Of a stretch of DNA of 64,000 bases, positions 1 to 13,700 are shown in pieces. Made by a program: the position numbers and the translations under genes. Source of the stretch: Amyelois transitella. Lineage: Eukaryota > Arthropoda > Insecta > Lepidoptera > Pyralidae. The notes beneath the pieces were generated by a model that worked only from the letters and a program-made list of their open reading frames with translations, made no database searches and was not told the origin of the DNA. The stretch covers positions 9,427,001 to 9,491,000 of the forward strand of contig NC_083507.1 of NCBI RefSeq assembly GCF_032362555.1, read 5' to 3'. Position 1 is the first letter of the stretch, and the number at the start of each line of letters is the position of its first letter.

Positions 1-2434
1 GAAACTTTCTTGTTATGAAAATCTTCATGGAAAGTTTAAAAGTTAAGACAGACATTCAAGCGTTGCCAAAGCTTTTCACACATGCAAAATGGCTATCTCG
101 TATACCGACAGAAACTTAAAACTTACGTAATAAAGATTTACAGCCAAAAGCTTGAAATGTAAACGGGAACGTAATGAAAGCGATAAACATTTACAGACTT
201 ACTGTTTCAGCTCTTGCATCTGTGTCAATTGTGAAGCGATACTTAAGAAAGACGTACCTGAAATAAAAACAAATGTTTATTATAATTTATTACATTTTAA
301 CATTCACATTTCACAACTTAACATGACTAAATGTACGCTGTTAAATAAACTAATATTTATGCAAAACTGTGCAACGGAACGTATTGAAAAACGAATAGTG
401 TTGATCACTTCACTTCTTATTAAAAAAACCGTTCCGAATAGCATTCCTTCAATGTGGAATATCATTTCTCGGAGTTTCGAGTTGCAACGAATAGGTACTA
501 AGTACTTGTAATGCAGATACTATGCAGATACAGTATTGTGCATTCGGTACACTACGCGCTAGTTGCACTCACGTATTTACGATTGCACGTATGCCAAATG
601 GTGAATATAATTGTATATTGTACGTATGCAGTGATGAAATCTTACGTTGTTCGATGCTATCTTACCAATACCTGGCATTTGAAGATTTATCTCAGAGGTT
701 TTAGATTGTGACGCCTTTGTAGGTGTAGTTTGCGGTGAACTTTGGTAATTAGTATTTAACTTCATAAATATTGTGTTGTAACTTGTGAATACTAGATACA
801 TGTATCAAAATAATATAAAGAGACATAGGGTAATACATAATAGGGTACAAATAATGATGTTCAGCAACCCACTTTAAGTACTAAATTAAATCGTATTACT
901 CTTTTAAGTAGAAGTTTTAAATAGTTTAAATAGAAGTAAAAAACACAACATATTCAATATCGCACATTATTAACGGACTACTACGGTAAATACTTACTAT
1001 CATGAAAACAATTCAAAATCCGTAATCTCTCTGGGAAGGGAAATTATCGGGATTTTCGTGCGGAGCGGTGGGCGTACCCTAGTAATTTTGACAGACACAT
1101 ACTTATTACTCTTATTATTTCTTATTTCCTTTGTAGATATCAGATATACCAGGGTTCATTATAAACAGGCACTACCGAGTCGCATGGCCAGAGAAGTGAT
1201 CGGCACGAGATATTAGTGATAGTATCAGATGACTGACATTTCGCAGCGCGCCTGTCAACGGCCACGCTCCAATTTGCATGCCATGTGACCTATGTGTTCG
1301 TAACATATGTGCATATGTTACATACTTGCATTAATTGTTATATTGACAGTGTCGGTGTAAATAGGAAATAGTATAGATGTACATTAATAGTGGGGTTCTC
1401 CTTTTACGCGGCGATGGGCTAGCGACCTGCCTGTCAGTATAATGCATATAACAGTTATTGAGTAACTAAACAACATCTTAAATAATAGTTTGTAAGTTAA
1501 TGGTGATAAAATACACAACGCAAACGCCTGCTAAGAAGTGCAGTGCCTACAATAACTACAAGATATTTTATGAATCTATGAAAATGATAAGAAAATCTTA
1601 AAAAATACTGTAATAGATAAATGGTCGTGTTTAAATACAGTTTTACTTCTAAAGAAAATTGAAAAAAAAACCTAGGTATTCTGTACTCTCATTATTTTGC
1701 GTCTGTCTGCTTGAAACTAATTCTACACAATGTCCGCATTAGGCAACCCGTTTTAATATGTATAACAGGGCTTATTGATTTAAGCGAACATTGCCATTGT
1801 GTTGAAGACAATGTCGGTACCCTTGTCTGAGCACTTTAGACCTAAAATAATCCTTTACAACATTATTAAATTGAACACGGGGAATGATTTCGTAGAAATT
1901 TCATAGTCTTATTTTAAAAACCTTTTAAAGGAAAGTTAACTACTTGGCGTCGGTAGCTGAAATCCATAGCATGCATATTCCTTAGGAGTACATGATAATT
2001 TCCAATAGAGATGCCATTTTGTAATCCTTAACAGTGCAATTGTAGACGTTTTCAAAGGGCAAATGGTCACAATTATTCAAGCTAAATGTAGGTTATGCAG
2101 ATTCTAGTCATCTTCTAAACACAATATTAGCTTAAAATAAGAAGATTCCGAGGTATTTGCAAAAGTTTTGCACTGAATTTCTTCAAAGAAAGTTTATAAA
2201 TGTATAATTTGAACGCAAAAAATTTCATACAATATCAATTGTTATTGCCATCGTTACTGTAACTCTTATTGATTTGCTTACTCTGATACTTATTATATCT
2301 TATAGTTGCGACTTGCGGCTACGGACACTGCGGACATGTGATGAGCGATGACGTCATACATCTGCTAAATATATTCCATTCAGCTCGGTAAGCGCTGAAA
2401 CGTGGCTGAAACGAACTGGACTTAATAGTTTAAT

Positions 2435-2515
2435 AACATAGATCACGTCTTTATCCTTTACAGGGTACACAGCTAAAAGTCTCAAGAAGATTTGAAGGCC
2501 ACGTTCAGCTCTACA
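2435..2515 (-). repeat. SINE family A fragment
   Basis: This is a degraded 3' part of the short retroelement called family A here; the reference copy is at 57,620-57,888. The ATCACGTCT-TTATCC block and the GGCCACGTTCAGCT block are still readable. Confidence 0.5.
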
Positions 2516-5371
2516 TTTCACGTAATTTTATCCAATAATTTTGCAACACAGTCACACTAACACTCATACACAACTTATATAAACTACCTACAAACGTCGT
2601 CTAGTTGTTTTAGATAATTCTAAGTACCTTTCCACTACTTTATCTATCAATACTGTCACACTTAATTTTGTATCACCCTTTAGTTTATGTATTTTATATG
2701 TATCATATATATTGAATGGCAAAGCCTCCTCCACACTAGGTTTCACTGAAAATCAGCGCATTGTGTAACGTCATCATATACATACATATGCTGTATGTAC
2801 GTATATGTATTTAATTACAATATATTTGTCTCCGATTGTAGTACATAGCATAAAAGACATTAAACTTAATTGTAGAACTGACAACAGGTAATCTTTGCCA
2901 GGATGTGTGATAATGTACATATATAAGAAGCCAGATAGTCAGAACAGTGGGCATACACCTCAGGTAAATTATAGATCATTTTATAGAACTTTATCAAAAT
3001 TTGGGGAACGGTGAATGGCAGAGCAAAGCTGTGAGGAAAGTATAATGAAAGATTTTGCCAAAAAAAATCATGCAAAAGGGATTTTAATGATGTGTCTCGT
3101 GCAAGTCTCAATTTGTGAAAGTTACATTATTCGAAACTGCATCCGAGCTGTTTATGGAAACTTGCCAGTTCCCCGTTTGACATACAAAACGTAAGAATAA
3201 AATTAAGCTGTACCAAGAAACGCTCTCGGATTTCGCTGCACTGCGATGGGCCGAATTTTCAAGTTTATTTTTAGTTATTACTAATTTTGGAAAACACGTA
3301 AAAGCCTGGACACCATTTCGTGTTCGTCTTGCATCGTGAACTGACTAAGATAGAGCCCAAGACCTTAAGAGGCAAGGTCATAACCACCGCAGATAACAAC
3401 TGTAGTCAGATTTATTGCTGTGAAAGTTTAGGCGTTTGAATCGTAGTACTACATACTGTACTACAGAATAAGGGGTCTTTGTTAAAAATGTATAAAGGTT
3501 ACAAATATCATCTTTCCTTTAAAGTTTCCTCTCAGGAGGAATCTCTATTCCCTCTTTAAACAGCATCCAGAAGTGGGTATGTCGGGTTATTACACAAAGC
3601 GAATCCCGTATGACCTTTCTGATCCTGGAAGAAATATACACATCCACAAGAAAGATATAAAGTTATTCCATTCTTAAGTGCCGGGAACCACACGGCATGT
3701 TGTAGGTAATTGGTAACTGGCTTAAAGATTTACTAAGCCTGGCGCTGGGTAGATATGACGTACTGCTAAGAGGCAATTTACCGGTTGATTAGATTAATTC
3801 AATTTCTCTGTGACACAGAAATGGCCCTCTTCCTGCCGACCCGCCGTTGCTCGTTAACGATAAGAATTCGAACACGAGGGAAATACGCTCAGTGTAACAA
3901 GTTCAATGCCATTATTCATGCATGCTATGAAATTAAAGATCCAATCATTAATATTGCGGCAATATTACCTGGGTTAAGGACCTATGTATGTGATTTTTAC
4001 AGAATTCTGAGATTTTACTAAGATTGTGGGTCCGCTTCACGTCGTTTCTCTGTCTACCTTAACTGGTTCTTGACAAAAACATTAATTTTCTTTCAATTCT
4101 ATAACTGTTTATTATTTACCATACTTACATCACTAACATTGGATTCCTGCAGTATATTCACACCTCAATTCCGTATTTCTATATACTTAACACAATTAAT
4201 GTTTTAAACAAAAGCATTTCATTTCCGGATGAGCGTTCAAATTTCCTTTAGTACCTACTTAATAAAATAATTTCTGGAGCCATCAATTTCAATTTGAGTG
4301 AAATATTATCTCACCTAACATAACGCAATGGCAGGCCTTTATCCCTCTTCTGAGTTGCCTTCCTTTCTGCCACATTAATAATTCATGCTTGAAAATCACG
4401 ATTTGGCAACGCGGCTCTAAAAGGTTTTATTATAGCTCTACGTCAGATGAATAACATTTTCACAGCTGAATCTGAAGCCTTGAGCATAATCTGATCATAT
4501 GCAGGCCTCAGAATATTGCATTCATTCATATGAATTCAGTGAATCCAAAGTACCGCTTCTTTTCACTTGACTGAATTTTTATAAAACCAATGTTTCCAAA
4601 ATCACTGCCGAGCAATACAGTAAAAATTCGTACAAATTAAACTGAAAAATTCGTACAGAAAGGACATTGGCACCTTTGTTTTATTATGGTATACAAATGT
4701 AAAATACTTCACGAGTATAATGATTTTTCAATATTTACAGGAATCAAAAAAATATATTTTTGTATGTAATAATTAATTTAAATTCAATAACAAACTTTAC
4801 TATTTAAAAAGTATCAAACTTTAAATTTGCATGTGACTAGAATCACCCCGATCCTAAATCGTATTGTTGCTAAATTGTAAATGACGTGGTTTCATAATGG
4901 TTGCTTTGAAAATTTCAAAACGTGACAACAAGACCATCAACATTTGAGACTTTAACGATACCCGACGGTTCTTTTTAACCATAAAACTCTTGGGGATATT
5001 TTGCGAAAGTAAAAGGGAGTCTTTGAACCACCTCTACGACTCAGTTTTAGTCATAACAGGTAGAGATGACAACTAAATAGCACAACAAAGACGGTAAACG
5101 CATTATATTATATTTTGTGACGTTATTATTATATGGCTTACAAATTAGTGCATTGTTGGTTGGTAACAATTCAAATTCCTTAAATTTGTACTAGAAATTA
5201 ATAACACAAAACATTTGTATGTTTGTAATGAACAAACTGAGAAACTAGACCTATTTAGATGAAATTTTTAGAAATTGAATAAACCTTACTTACTTGGGTA
5301 CCATTATCTCTCGTGCACAAGTTCCGTACCAACATCACGTTTGTTACTTTCTTAAATTTTTAATTTTTTTT

Positions 5372-5616
5372 CTTGTGGTTTCCTGCACCTTAGAATAGAA
5401 TCATATCTTTCCTATGGATGTCGTAAAAGGCGACAGGGTTAGGCTTAAAAATTGAGGATTCCTCTTGAAGGCAATGGGCTAGTCACTATTTGAATTTCAA
5501 CATAAAGATGGCTTTACGATGGAATTGTACAACCAACAGAGCCAACAGTCTTGAAGAAACTGAAACGCCACGTTGTTGTATGGTCAGCAACGGGATATAG
5601 ACGTGATTATATGTAT
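5372..5616 (+). repeat. Degraded SINE family A copy
   Basis: The family A blocks occur in order: an AGAATAG-ATCAT block, ATGTCGTAAAAGGCGAC, GATGGGCTAG-like, TATTTGAATTTCAA, GAGCCAACAGTCTTGA, and the final GGGATATAGACGTGAT followed by TATGTATG. The copy is noticeably diverged. Confidence 0.6.
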
Positions 5617-6553
5617 GATTTTAATATTTTATTTTCTACCTGTTTATTAAAATCGACCAAAAATTGCTTTAAAATTGAAAAAAAGAGATGGAGTGGTTCT
5701 AATAATTATATACATTATATTATCTATACAATTTTAAAACTGAAAGCTATAGATTTCACCTGTCTGTGTATGCTAACATGAAGCCATATTGATTAATAAC
5801 TGTATTAATGGCAAGACAATGATAAACAGGTGGTTGTGGAATGGGCGGTGACCCAAACAGTATCGTTTCCACCCGGGAAACCCTCGGGCTTCGGATCAGA
5901 TTACTGCGGCCCTGGCTGGCGCGTTCCTCTTGCATCTCGATACTAGTGTACTATCCCAACGAACATTATGAATGCGGAAGTGTGTTTGTTGCCTTTTCAC
6001 AGTTAAACCACTGAACTGTTACGAAACATTGGCACAACTAGAAGTTATTTGCAAAAGGACTTGGGCTAATTAAAACATAACGCGGGTTAAGCTGAAGGCG
6101 AAAGCTAATAATTTATATACTGTATTAGGAGAAGTAATTCGGGTATCGTAAGGGCCTATTATTCTGTCGATCTAGTGTTAAAATTTGACTACAGTACTTT
6201 TTACAGATAATTTAGAAATATTACAATTAATGCTGTAATAAAAAGCAAAAAATAACCTCGAATTGCCGACTGAAATATACTAGCAGAGAAACCCCACTTC
6301 AGATAACCACCAATTATAGGAAATATCTAAATTGTAGCAAAGGGAAGAAACCCAGTGACTCAGAAGGCTTCTGTCAAATGTGGCTCGGCCTGTATATTAA
6401 CCCTCCTTCAGCCATCGATCCGCCTTCGAATAGTTTTGGCTGAATCCCCAAAACGGGCTTATCATTCACCACAATGCTAAACATTTGTTATACAAGGTTA
6501 CTGGTACTTACCAAACCCGAAAATTTTAACCTACTTGCTCTGAGCAAGTTCCC

Positions 6554-6708
6554 ACAGAACAACTTTTCCTAGCCCCATGGCCAACCCCGAAGTCGCGTTA
6601 AACAAAGTCAGCTAGGCAATACAATTTTCCGCGGTAAGTAATTAATTTCATATGTTACAGCTGATTTTCGCGAATTCGGTCTCGACCCCATAGGAAAAGT
6701 TGTTCAGT
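6554..6708. mobile_element. Short inverted-repeat element (MITE-like)
   Basis: A 155-bp interval is bounded by inverted arms of 18 bp. The left arm is ACAGAACAACTTTTCCTA and the right arm is its reverse complement with one mismatch. It has no coding capacity. Size and structure fit a MITE. No target duplication was identified, so a simple inverted repeat is possible. Confidence 0.45.
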
Positions 6709-7799
6709 ATGATGATTTGAGCATGTAAATAATTGAATATGCGTTTTATACCCAGTTTACCATTTACACTACACTGCTTTCTTTTTAATACATAATATAA
6801 CATATATGTGCCTATTTTTTACCAACTCAGACCAAAGATCAAAGGTTCATCGTTCATCCATGATTCGCTGTCTAAGCCCGCTATTAGAGTTAGGTAAATT
6901 TTAATTGAACTGTAACTTTTAATTTAAAAAATTTTATGTTATCACGTCTTATCCTGGATTTGCTCCATTTTGTTAGTACAAACTCTAGAAAAAACATGGA
7001 GTCGAATACATTACGAAGATTAAATCATATTTTTTTACCTATTATAAAATATAGAAATGATCATTTGGACAGGTCTGAAATACGCGTTGGAGTTGGAGCG
7101 TACAAAACGTTGCTATGGGCTCATACAGAGGAGCAAAAAATAATAGAATTCAATATCTCCGGCCGATGTACGCGTTATAAATCTCACAGGCTGGCATGAT
7201 GATACAATGTCTTTAGATGCCATTTTAATGTCTCGGGATTATCACACTCGGTGTGAATTGCACCAATTAACTACGTACGAGTATATCTTTAAACAAACCG
7301 TAGGTAACAAGCTGTCAAATCTTCGGTAAAACAAAATTGGTGTTGCATATATGTATATTTGTTCGAATATCAATAAACGGATGAAAATAAGTCATTTGAC
7401 TTCTCATTGTTTATCTATTTTACATACCAAGTAAGCTATTTCAACAAATTTCACTTTATAAAATAAATACTTCTTAAACAAAAACTTCCAAGTCCATGAG
7501 TCTGAAATTATTAAATTTAAGCCTCTTCAAAGTTGTTTTCTTTATGGACCCAATCGAAATATCTACGTGACTGGCAATACATTAAAAATGTCAACTCATA
7601 TGTGTTTCTAAAGGTATCACATGAATAATGCAGGCGTTGACTATAATTAACAGAACATCTTTTTATGACAATGCTATATCATTTTATATCATAATATTTC
7701 ATTAACATAAACAATCCACGTCATTCATCTTACATATTTTGAGTTTAAATACAATAAATAATCTGCACCAAAAGTTATTAATACTTTTGGTTATATTTG

Positions 7800-7890
7800 A
7801 AAATTATGGGAATGCAGCCCATATCTATTTGAATTTCAATTCTATCATAAAACCATTACAGCTAAACGTGGCCTTTTAGTTAAGTTTCAG
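7800..7890 (+). repeat. SINE family A fragment
   Basis: The middle portion of family A is present: a TATTTGAATTTCAATTCTATCATAA-type block followed by an ACAGCTAAACGTGGCC-type block. Both ends are missing. Confidence 0.45.
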
Positions 7891-9689
7891 TAAGTAAGAC
7901 GACTGTGTCAATCATTTCACAAAATTTGTACTACTTTCCTCACTATACTCCAATTTCCTCAAAAGACAAAACAATATCTTTGGCATTGAACGATTATTCC
8001 TTTGCCTACCTCAACTGTCGTACTTATAGAATGCAGTTGGTACACAGTCGAACCCACGATAACCCGAGCAGCCGCAGATACCAAACGTGGCAACACGAAT
8101 AATTAGCGCAAGCCCTTATCTCTGTTAATTAATTCCACTGTATTCTAGATCGGTGAGGTGTTGAAAATTATCGTTGTTGTTACCCTGGATTAAAAAGGGG
8201 TGTTATGTAAGTTGACGTGTCTACCTGTGCGTCTTTATTATGACGTTTATATAAATAATGAAAATTGCTTTCATAGCAGATACGTCAAGATTTATACGGT
8301 CTTACTAAAAGATCATTACTTCCATACGCCCGCGGCTCCGACTGCGTAAAAAGTGAAAACATTTAATTTTTCTTTCCGCGGGAATTTCGGCTAATCCTTT
8401 CTTAGTGCACTTCTAGACTTTAAAAGGAACCCAGATTCCAATTTTTAATCTCTCTCTTTAAATCGACATGTCATATACATATCTTTTTCAAAAGTAATTA
8501 ATTTTGATTTAATGGGTACCTATCTTCAAAATTAATTATCATTTAATGCATACGTCCAAAATCATAGCTTGTATACACACTTAAGAAAATCAGAATATAT
8601 AACAGTAGCAAGAGAACTAACTTTATTAACTAGCCCACATGGGAACCATTCCAAATAGTCTTAATGAAGTTTCAAAAATTAGCGATCTAATCGGTCGTTT
8701 TAACTATAACGTAAGCCATTAAAGATAAGGCTTTGAATGAGGGCAGTTTTAACGCAATAACTTAGAAAAAAATAAATAACTTCCCCATGAATAGCAATAA
8801 GGCTTCCCCCACAGGAAGTGCTTTACTTAAGCGACCATTAGACACAACTTCCTTTGTTATTGCTATTTTAACGTGTTTTTGTAACGTTTTTCATATTTTT
8901 TCTTTACATAAAAACAACTATATCAAATAGAAACGAGACACGTTTAAAAACCAATAGATAACCAGAATTATAGAAATGTGGCTTTTACGAGCTTAAGTCG
9001 CGATGCGATAAATATGACAACTCTAATGAATACTCCGTTTATCTTCAGTACATATTTTAGTGACTAAAATATTAACGACATAATCGAACGTGGCAGTATT
9101 CAAGTTTCAGAAGCGATTCAGATAAAAAATAAAGTGTTGTTACGCTGGAGATAAGCAGTGCCACCCTTGTCGATAATAAACACTTCGCAACTAACAAGCG
9201 TTTGTCAAAACGCATAAACAGAACGAGTGTAAGGTCCGGTACCTGCGGGCAGGTAGTGTCGGCGCCCACAATGGCATTCCGAGCATCCGAAATGAATCAA
9301 AATTCGGTCCTGCACCAACTCCGGTGACTAAGATCCGTCTGATAAATTACAATAATAATGGCCACATCTATTGTTATTATTAGGGGATGATTTCATTAGG
9401 CCATGCGCCCACGCAGGTGTAGCGTTGTACCATTTACCGTTATCTGTCAAACAATGATTAGTTATCCACCTGTAATTGGACAGTGAAAACGATAACATAA
9501 ATTGTTATAGAATAAGATTTGTAAGAAAGATAGGACGCAACCACAAAATTTATTTATGCTTCAACGCAGACCATATAAAGAATATCTGTAAATGTCATTT
9601 ATGGACAGGTCAAACGTGTTTATTAGAGTGCGCCAACGAGTCCTCTCTACTAAAACGACTGGTTCCATTATTTGTATGGAGCGGCGACC

Positions 9690-9860
9690 TCCCGCGCCGA
9701 CGGGAACAATGAAAGTGAGAGAGGGCAGGAATGCGTGCGGGGCGGGGGCGGGACGCGGGGGGGACGCCTGGTTCCCGGTTCCCAGGCGAGGAATGCCAGC
9801 ACAAGCAACAAAGCCTACCCGCCGCCATTCACCCCGCGCTCCGCCCCCCTCACCCCTGTA
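9690..9860. other. GC-rich, CpG-dense island
   Basis: About 170 bp are strongly GC-rich with many CpG steps, in sharp contrast to the AT-rich surroundings. Short frames are open through it on both strands, as expected for GC-rich DNA, and none resembles a known protein. It could be an intronic regulatory segment or a distal promoter. Function is not shown by the sequence. Confidence 0.35.
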
Positions 9861-12800
9861 GGAGTACCAACTCGTAATTTTTCGTGACTTTTCCCCTAAG
9901 TAGCTATTACGGCTGCATGGATCGAAACCGATACAAAACCAATGTTCGGTATTTGAAAATCGTCGCGTGCCACATTTCGGGCTTCATTTGATTTTTGGCA
10001 ATGGCTTATAAATTCTGGCTAAATGTCCGCCCTCGCATTACGTCGTCTGTAGTACTTATTCTTTAGTGTACTAAAATGCTCATAATGTTGCATGAAAATA
10101 ACATCATGAGTCGACTTGAGACTTGATTATAATAAGTGTTATTGTTTCATTCATGCGAGCTCTCGGTTCAGGGCCGGTGTCATATCACAGTACAATCAAA
10201 CAACTGACTCTGCATTCCATTTTAAATGAGCTAATAAGAAATAACGTTCGCTTTTTGCTAAATATCTTTGTTACATTGTAAATGTTAGGATTTAGGTGTA
10301 AATATTTTTTATAATAATAAAAAAAAACAATTGAATTGTGACTTTTTATGTCATACAATTTGGGTGAGGTTCCAGTGGGTATAGCAGGCAGTGTTTACAA
10401 GTAATCGGCAGAAGTTCCTTACGAATAATATGAGTGAGAGCTATTATCATGATTATTTATTCATCTTTGATTTCAAAGAGCAAATTTTTAAAACCAAATT
10501 TCCCACCAGCCAACCCAACAGTTTCTCGAGATTCATGTGAAAAAAGTTCGACTATCGACCATTCAATCTTTATAGGACTAACTCCAAACTCCTGAGCGTC
10601 CGTGAGGACTGCAACTGAATAATAAAGGCGTACAGAAGATATCACTTTACCAGACAGAGAGGCGATAACAGCAAGACCAGTTCCAAATAAATACAGTAGA
10701 GACGCCAAAAAAATTTACAATATATTACTAAAGCGCAAATTGTGGAAGTAAATAACGTAGAACAAAAAATACATTCAGTATAAGTTCATCGACTCTTAGT
10801 TTTTATTCGAATAGGTGTCTGTCATCGACCAATAGTCATGCCAATAGAAGCCGATTAATGGGAAGTTTCATTACTAATTGCAGCAAATCGATCATCTGAG
10901 TTTTATTGTCTGTCGTTTAATAGTTCCGACTGAATATCACTTATCGATTTATCTAATTTACCGCTAGAATCTTGATGAACAAAGAAATTGATTCGTTGTG
11001 ATTGTCAATCTTTTGCGCGAGTTATACAGTAGGTTTATTTTCTTTTTATTTAAAAGTTTACTGGTCTAATGTAGTAAATAAAAATAATCTTTATTTTTTT
11101 TTATTTGACAGATTCGTCTTTGGAATTATGTATAATGATAAGTGTAGGCCATAGGAAAAACAAATTTTACAATTGATTCACAGTACCGGTCGCGTATCGT
11201 GAATATAGTTGATTAGGAACTTTGAACCAAATCAAATTAATTCATTCTTATAATCTGTTAGGGCGAAGATCGATGGATTCTTTTGAAGAGTAGCGACAAA
11301 GCTTAATTAAAGTTTAACGATGTCTACTCGGACCTAACCGATAGCTTTTTATATCGCTGTTCAAAGTAATTTCTTTACTAAGACAGCTACGATTACTTGA
11401 TTAAAATGTTAATGAACAACTCCTCAGGGGGACGAGACCGCCTGTCTACTACAAATGATTCTTATCAAAATATATTTCTTAACGACTTTATAAGAAAAAT
11501 AATTTTCTGTGTTGTTTTTAATAGGTATTTATTAATACTTAATAAATAACAAACCAAAACTTTTACAACCCGAAAAAATCATTCATCTTCATTCCAATTC
11601 ACGCCATTTATTTGCTATGATACCTATTATAAGATTACGATGCTGTTGTCTTTTGTTAGTTCTAGGATTAATCATAATCTGAAATTTACGACTTGTTAAG
11701 CTGTGTCTAGCAAAAAATTCTTGTTGAAAGTAAATTTATTGTATAATCTCTGTGATCTCACAAAGACGATGATATTTTTATGATATATATGACAATGTTT
11801 CCCCCGTAGTGTATTTTAACCGCATTTATCATCACTCTTTCTTTTCTTTGCTTCTCTTGAGTCTTAGAAGATTATTCTTGATTATAATCATATGCCTGAT
11901 TATATCCCTAACATCAACATCATAAACATGTTAGGTACGGATTTTTTTTCTCTTGATAAGCTTTTTCTATTGTCTTTTTTATTTGCCGTTTTCAAAATAC
12001 TTTTCACTTTATTTTATCTAGGCCTTCTTTTACGGTTCCCCTTACAGTTGATACGATATTAAATGCCTTAAGTTCATGAAACCATAGATTAGCACAATAA
12101 TAGGTTTATTGATAATTTCGGCCTAACCAAATCTTAATACCTACCTAGTCTATGACCAAAGAGAACTCGACATTTAAAACTAAACATTTGACATTTGACA
12201 GCGCGCTGTTCTAATTTTGAATTGTGCATAGAGTAATGCACGATACAGAGTTTAAAATAACGCTATTTAAATCTAATGTCACGTGCTAAAGTACCACTTG
12301 TAAGATTTGCATCCGATATTGGTCTGAACTGTTTAACCAGCTGTGAGGAAATCGGAGACGCCAGCTGAGCGGCGCGTGCGGCACTCGACACCATCAATAT
12401 GTACCTATTAACTAAAGGCACATGCAGATACCTTCGTGTGTAGACACAAGAGGTTGGTAGAACTAGGTCTTCCTCAAAATATATAAGTCCCTACATATAT
12501 AGTCCAGTCCCTTTTGCCTAGTCTAACTATTTACGATGTTTTCAAACTTAAATACTAACCCAGGTAATTTGGTAAAAACAAAACTCTGTTTGGTATAGTT
12601 TCTTTCAAAATTCTCACTCAGTGGCGCCTTAAAAAATATCAACCGACTGCAACGAACACCCACACAACTGTTGTATTTTCAGGAATTCTTAAAATTGATA
12701 ATAGTAAATTGCCCGTGTAAACTGGAACAAAACATGTAAATATAAATTTCTACTTTCAACTTGAACAATTTCCAGTTAAATAGCTAGTTAAACAAAATAA

Positions 12801-12880
12801 ATACGTGTAGGTTCATAATTGAAACTCTGCATAGAGTCAAGAGGCACTTCATTCGCTATCATCACTTTTTATGAGTTTAC

Positions 12881-13051
12881 ATTAAAATCTGCACCTGGTT
12901 GGCCGCTATCATCAGCTGATGCATTATGTCTTGCAAAGAATTCCCTCGAGTTGGCGCAAGATGCCGGAGATACAGCGGCGGCGGCTGCGGATCCTGCACA
13001 CGCCGCCACCGTGAAGATCACCACAAAACACCTCATGTTCACAAAGGGCAC
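12881..13051 (-). CDS. Probable first coding exon of a secreted or membrane-anchored protein
   Basis: The frame starts at 13,051, or more convincingly at the second ATG at 13,036, which begins directly with a signal peptide. Residues 7-26 are hydrophobic and Ala-rich, then come SPASC and a short polar segment ending GADFN. The frame runs directly into a GTAAAC donor at 12,880, giving a phase-0 exon of 52 or 57 codons. The exon is GC-rich, unlike its surroundings, and a GC-rich probable 5' UTR lies just upstream. No following exon is visible to the left, so the first intron would exceed 12.8 kb. The pattern of one Cys followed by R-x-FF-x-R-x-N faintly recalls the N-terminus of glypicans (dally-like heparan sulfate proteoglycans). 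That is a guess and the product should be treated as unknown. Confidence 0.45.
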
Positions 13052-13700
13052 ACAAAAAAATTAGTTTTCAAATTTCGAACACGTTGATTTTATTTTATCA
13101 CTCGCGGGCGCGCGTTCGTCTTCAATGCCGTCGAGCGAGACACGTGCACCCTCATCGGTGCGCCTTCCCGGACTGGTCACAGTGTGCGACGGTCGGCGAC
13201 CGCTGCAAATCGCCACACAATAAATTATCAACAGAAATAAACGCCTTAATGATACATAGTTTTTCAGCAGTTTTAGCGCTGAAGAGCAGGTTTTATTTGA
13301 TTTGTTGCCGCATGTAAATGACGTAATAGCCGAGAGTTTAAACTCCGCCGCCCGTCATTATTGCGATTGGATACGATACCAATCACAATCGCACGGTGCT
13401 TAAGAATATTCGATGAGCTTTTGATATGTCATTATCTGAAGAGAAAAAAGAATTTGATATTCTACTTGGTTTTGCCCACTTTTTGTCGGATTTAGCGAAA
13501 TAAAGTGTCTTAATTGGTTTGTATTGGAATATCCGTGACATCATAGCGAGCGGAGGACCCGTGTAATTTTTTGGTTAATTAATGTTTGTATTGTGTATGG
13601 ATTGTATGTGTGCTAGTGTGTATGTATGTCCCAGACTAGCGTGTGCCGCAGGGCGTTGCGCGCGCACCTATCGAGCGTCATCGGCACTCAGCTGTCTCAG
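13052..13700 (-). promoter_or_regulatory. CpG-rich 5' UTR / promoter candidate
   Basis: The sequence upstream (minus strand) of the putative signal-peptide exon is CpG-rich at 13,095-13,210 and again near 13,630-13,700. This matches the position expected for a 5' UTR and promoter. I saw no convincing TATA box or other core motif. Confidence 0.3.

Larger units (their letters stand above)
1..12880. other. Long AT-rich stretch without recognisable genes
   Basis: I see no reading frame here with family resemblance, codon bias or paired splice sites. Open frames are short and run through AT-rich sequence. If the exon at 12,881-13,051 is real, this stretch would be part of its first intron. The recognisable content is repeat debris: SINE fragments near 1,400-1,440, 2,435-2,515, 3,678-3,701, 5,372-5,616 and 7,800-7,890, a short inverted-repeat element at 6,554-6,708, and one GC-rich island near 9,690-9,860. 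Confidence 0.6.

Noticed and set aside
9592..9887. Several overlapping frames in the GC-rich island
   Set aside because: Both strands are open at once with low-complexity Arg/Pro/Ala composition, which is expected from GC-rich non-coding DNA.
10457..10708. 83-codon open frame on the minus strand
   Set aside because: It has no recognisable domain, no paired splice sites and no codon or GC contrast with its surroundings.
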